DNA of 64,000 bases from Siphonodentalium dalli (taxonomy: Eukaryota > Mollusca > Scaphopoda > Gadilida > Siphonodentaliidae), in NCBI GenBank assembly GCA_032622095.1, contig CP136065.1, positions 118,151,195 through 118,215,194 on the forward strand. Reading direction: 5' to 3'. Below the pieces are notes generated by a model that searched no databases, was not told where the DNA came from, and saw only the letters and a list, made by a program, of their open reading frames with translations. Position numbers and translations under genes: made by a program. Shown piece after piece: positions 60,332-64,000 of this stretch (positions within the stretch are counted from its first letter, which is position 1; each line of letters opens with the position of its first letter).

Positions 60332-63300
60332 ACTCGCTGTGCCATCACCGGAGGTAATTGGTGGCGGTCGGATGTTTTCATGTGGTATTCGGGACGGGCC
60401 ACTCAACCATGCGTCAAATCGGTCGAAATCCTTATCTTTCTCGAAAATTGTCCATACCCCATGTTTACACCCTAGGGCTAGCACCCCAGGGGTGATTGGT
60501 GTGGTCGGGGTGTCTTTAGCGGTATTTTGAGCGGGCCACCAACCCATACTGTCAAATCGGTCGAAATCATTACCGTTCTCGAAAATGGTATATACCCCAT
60601 TTTAATACCCTCGGGGTGGCACCATCAGGGTGGCGGTGGGGTCGGGGTGTTTCTAGGTGGTATTTAGGGCGGCCCCACCCACGAAATCCTTATGGTTCTC
60701 GAAAATGTTCCATACCCACCTCCCCCACTTGCAATTGGTGGCACCCCGAGGGTGGTGGGGTAGGGTTCGGGGTGTTTCCAGTGGTATTTAGGGCCGGTCA
60801 CCTACCCATGCCGTTAAATCGGTCGAAATTCTTACCGTTCTCGAAAAATGTTTCTTACCCCATTTTCACCCCTCGTGGTGGCACCCCGTTGTGATAGGTG
60901 GGGGTCCTGGTGTTTCTATGAGGTTTTTGGGGCTGGCCATCCACCAATGCCATCAAATCGGTCTAAATCCTTACCGTTCTAAAAATGGCCCATACCCCGT
61001 TTTTACCCCCCTCGGGGTGGCACACCGGGGGTGATGGTGGGGGATCCGGGAGTTTCTATGGTATTTTGGGCGGATCAACCACCCATGCCGTCAAATCGGT
61101 CGAAAACCTTACCGTTTTCGAAAATGGTCCTTACCACATTTTCAAGCCCCTCGGCTGGCACCCAGGGAGTGATGGGTGGGGGTCCGGGAGTTTCTAGGGT
61201 ATATTAGGCGAATCACCCACCCGTGCCGTCAAATCGGTCGAAATCCTCACCGTTCTCGAAAATGGTCCATACCCCATTTTCACCCCTCGAGGTGGCAACC
61301 CGGGGATGATGGATGGGTGATTCGGGACGTATCACCCACCCATGCCGTCAAATCGGTTCTCGAAATGGTCCATACCCCATTTTTACCTCATTGGGTGGCA
61401 TCCGCGGGGTGATGGGTGGGGGGTCGGGTGTTTATAGGGGAATTTGGGGCGGGCCACCCACACATGCCGTCAAATTGGTCTAAAACTTGCCGTTTTCGAA
61501 AATGGTCCTTACCACATTTCAACCCCTGGGTGGCACATCGGGGGCGGGAGGGGCGGGTGATGTCCTGGAGTTTCTAGGGTATATTAGGCTGATCACCCAC
61601 CCATGCCGTCAAATCGGTCGAAATTCTTACCGTTCTCGAAAATGGTCAATACCCTATTTTGACCACCTCGGGTGGCACCCAGGGGTGATGGGTGGGGGTC
61701 GCGTGTTTTTAGGGGGTATTTGGGGCGGGCCACCCACCCATGACGTCCAATCGGTGGAATTTCTTACCGTTCTCGAATACAGTTCATACCCCATTATCAC
61801 CCATTCGGGGTGGCAACACCCAGGGTGATGGCGGGTTCGGGGTATTTCTAGGGGGTATTTGTGGCGGGCCACCCACCCATATCGTCAAATCGATCGAAAT
61901 CCTTACCATTCTCGAAAATTGTCCATACCCCATGTTCACCCCTACGGAGTGGCACCACCGTGTGATAGGTGGGAGTCGGGGTGTTTCTAGGTGGTATTTG
62001 GGGCGGGCCACCCACCCATGCCGTCAAATCCATACGGCATTTTCACTCCCTATGGGTGATACCCCCCCCCCCCCCCCACCGGAGTGATGGGTGGGGGTGG
62101 GGTTTTTCTAGTGGGTATTTGGGACGGGCCACCCACTCTGTGGGCGGCACTCCTCGTGGTGATGGGTGGGAGGATCGGTTGTTCATATGGGGTATTTGGG
62201 GCAAGCCACCGACCCATGTCATCAAATCGGTCGAAATCCTTACTGTTATCAAAAATGGTTCAAACCCCATGTTCACCCCATTGGGATGGCAGCCCATGGG
62301 GTTGATGCGTCGGGGTCGGCTTGTTTCTAGGAGGTATTTGGGTGGCATATTTTCACCCACATGCCATCAAATCGGGCGAAATCCTTTATGTTCTCGAAAA
62401 TGGTCCTTACCCCATTTTCACCCCCCTCGGGGTGGCAACCCGGGGTGATGGGTGAGGGATCCGGGAGTTTCTAGGGTATTTTGGGTGGATCACCCACCCA
62501 TGCCGTCAAATCGGTCGAAATCCTTACCTTTCTCGAAAATGAACCATACCCCATTTTCACAACCTCTGGGTGGCACCCCACACGCAGGTGATTGTTATGG
62601 GATTGGGGTGTTTCTAAGGTGTACTTGAGGTGGGCTTCTCACCCATGCCGGCAAATCAATGGAAATTGTTACCCTCCTCGACTTGTCCATACCCCATTTT
62701 CACCCATCGGGGTGATGGGTGGGTTCGGGGTATTTCTAGAGCGGATTTGGGGCGGGCCATCCACCCATGCCGTGAAATCGGTCGAAATCCTTACCGTTCT
62801 CGAAAATTGTCCATACCCCATTTTGACCCGCTCGGGGTGGCACCATTGGGATGATGGTTGGGGTCGGGTGTTTATGAGGGGTATTTGGGGCGGGCCACCC
62901 ACCCATGCCGTCAAATCGGTCAAATCGTTACCGTTCTCGAAAATGGTCCATACCTCATTTTCACACCCTCGGGTGGCACTCCCGGGGTAATGGGTGGGGG
63001 CCGGGGTGTTTCTAGGGAGTAATTGGGGCGGGCCACCCACCCATGTCGTCAAATCGTTATAAATCCTTACCTTTATCGAAAATTGTCCTTACACCATTTT
63101 ACACCACTCGGGGTGGCGCCCGCGGGGTGATGGGTGGGGCATCGTGGTGTTTCTAGACGGTATTTGTGGCAGGCCACCAAATCGGTCGAAACCTTACCGT
63201 TCTCCAAAATTGTCCATACCCCATTTAACACCCACGGGGTGGCACCCAGGTTGATGGGTGGGTGGTCGGGGTGTTTATGCGGTATTTGGGGTAGGCTACC

Positions 63301-64000
63301 CACCCATTCCGTCAAATCGGTCTAAATTCCTACCCTTCTCGAAAATTGTCTATACCACAAGTTCACCCCTGAGTTTGGGTCGGGGTGTTTCTATGGTAAA
63401 TTTGGGCGGGCTACCAATCCATGCCATCAAATTGTTCGAAATCTTTACCGTTCTCGAAAATGGTCCATACCCCTTTTCACCAATCGGGGTGGCACCCCCG
63501 GGGTGATGGGTGGGGGTCCGGTGTTTCTGGGAGGTATATGGGGCGGGCCACACACCCATGCCGTCAAATCGGTTGAAATCCTTACCGTTCTCGAAAATGG
63601 TCCATACCCCAATTGTAACCCCTCGGGTGGCACCCCGGGTAACGAGTGGCGGTCGGGGTGTTTCAAGGGTGCACTTGGGGCTGGCCACCCACCCACCCAC
63701 CCATGTCTTCAAATTAGTCGAAATCATTACCGTTCTCGAAAATGGTCCATACCACATTTTCACACCGTCGGGGTGGCACCCCGGGGTAATAGATGGGAGT
63801 CGGGCTGTTTCTAGATGGTATTTGGGGCGGGCCACCCACCCATGCCCTCAAATCGGTGGAAATCCTTACATTTCTCAAAAATTGTCCTTACCCCATTTTC
63901 ACCCCTCTGGATGGCACCCCGGGGTGATGAGTGGGGGATCGGGTGTGTTCCTAAGGCTATTTGGGGCAGGCCACCAACTCGGTCGAAATCCTTGGCGTTC
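60332..64000 (+). repeat. Unit-D GC-rich minisatellite (modal period about 138 bp), continues beyond window
   Basis: About 27 diverged units. The word TCAAATCGGTCGAAATCC, or a variant, recurs at 60413, 60552, 60814, 60953, 61091, 61229, 61349, 61470, 61609, 61746, 61884, 62024, 62222, 62367, 62506, 62651, 62773, 62911, 63049, 63178, 63312, 63427, 63564, 63709, 63848 and 63978. Typical steps are 137-145 bp, with shorter units of 115-129 bp. Each unit runs CCACCCACCCATGCCG, TCAAATCGGTCGAAATCC, TTACCGTTCTCGAAAATGG, TCCATACCCCATTTTCACC, palindromic CACCCC/GGGGTG words, GATGGGTGGGGGTC, GGGGTGTTTCTAG and GGTATTTGGGGCGGG. ORFs up to 161 codons arise from low stop density and change frame between units, so they are not genes. 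Confidence 0.93.
62062..62077 (+). repeat. C16 homopolymer within array D
   Basis: Sixteen consecutive C. On the minus strand this lies in a G-rich context with G-quadruplex potential. It occurs in an unusually long D unit (about 198 bp between anchor words at 62024 and 62222). Confidence 0.85.

Noticed and set aside
60086-63835. ORFs up to 161 codons in array D and one of 153 codons crossing the C/D boundary
   Set aside because: GC-rich minisatellite DNA has few stop codons. Frames change between units because the period is not a fixed multiple of three, and the boundary ORF joins two unrelated repeats.

Overview
The window looks like non-coding, repeat-dominated nuclear DNA of an animal. 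I could support no protein-coding gene, rRNA or tRNA. The short phrases that recur in the large repeats (variants of 'gagttatggccct', 'gagttatctcccttt', 'tctcctccgaag', 'gatgaaacttgg') are of a kind I associate with molluscan, especially bivalve, non-coding DNA. That assignment is an impression, not a search result.

Layout: 1-2682 is single-copy, AT-rich DNA that ends in a short CpG-rich patch. 2683-6311 and 28155-56953 are one family of head-to-tail tandem repeats (unit A, 1723 bp, about 19 unit equivalents in total). They are separated by a 21.8-kb block at 6312-28154. This block holds 14 complete copies and one truncated copy of a second tandem repeat (unit B, 1249 bp, nearly identical copies), followed by 3.7 kb of mostly single-copy DNA that carries two small foldback/MITE-like elements. 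The left A array stops at A-unit position 183 and the right A array resumes at position 182, so the 21.8-kb block reads as an insertion into one A unit. 56990-57262 is a spacer, 57263-60331 is a 549-bp tandem repeat (unit C, 5.5 copies), and 60332-64000 is a GC-rich minisatellite (unit D, modal period about 138 bp) that runs off the right edge.

The central result is the structure of the 21.8-kb insert. Its left end carries ATACTTCCATAT, and its right end carries the inverted copy ATATGGAAGTAT. A perfect 8-bp-stem hairpin follows, then 7 nt, then CTAG, and the flanking base on each side is T. Subterminal inverted repeats, a 3' hairpin about 11 nt from the end and a T/T target are features of Helitron/Helentron rolling-circle transposons. 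Non-autonomous members with internal tandem repeats (HINE, pearl/CvA-like) are known from bivalves. I see no Rep/helicase ORF, so this would be a non-autonomous element with an extraordinarily long satellite-like core. The junction between every two A units and every two B units is a related hairpin built on TATACTTCC...GGAAGTATA. A and B also share internal organisation, so both satellites appear to derive from one mobile-element family. The right end of the A array resembles a degenerate version of the same 3' terminus, which suggests an element nested inside an older related one.

Variants shared by neighbouring copies (A), a 294-bp internal deletion, a 9-bp slippage deletion and an alternating dimer pattern (C) show ongoing unequal exchange. 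Array lengths depend on the assembly and should be confirmed with long reads.
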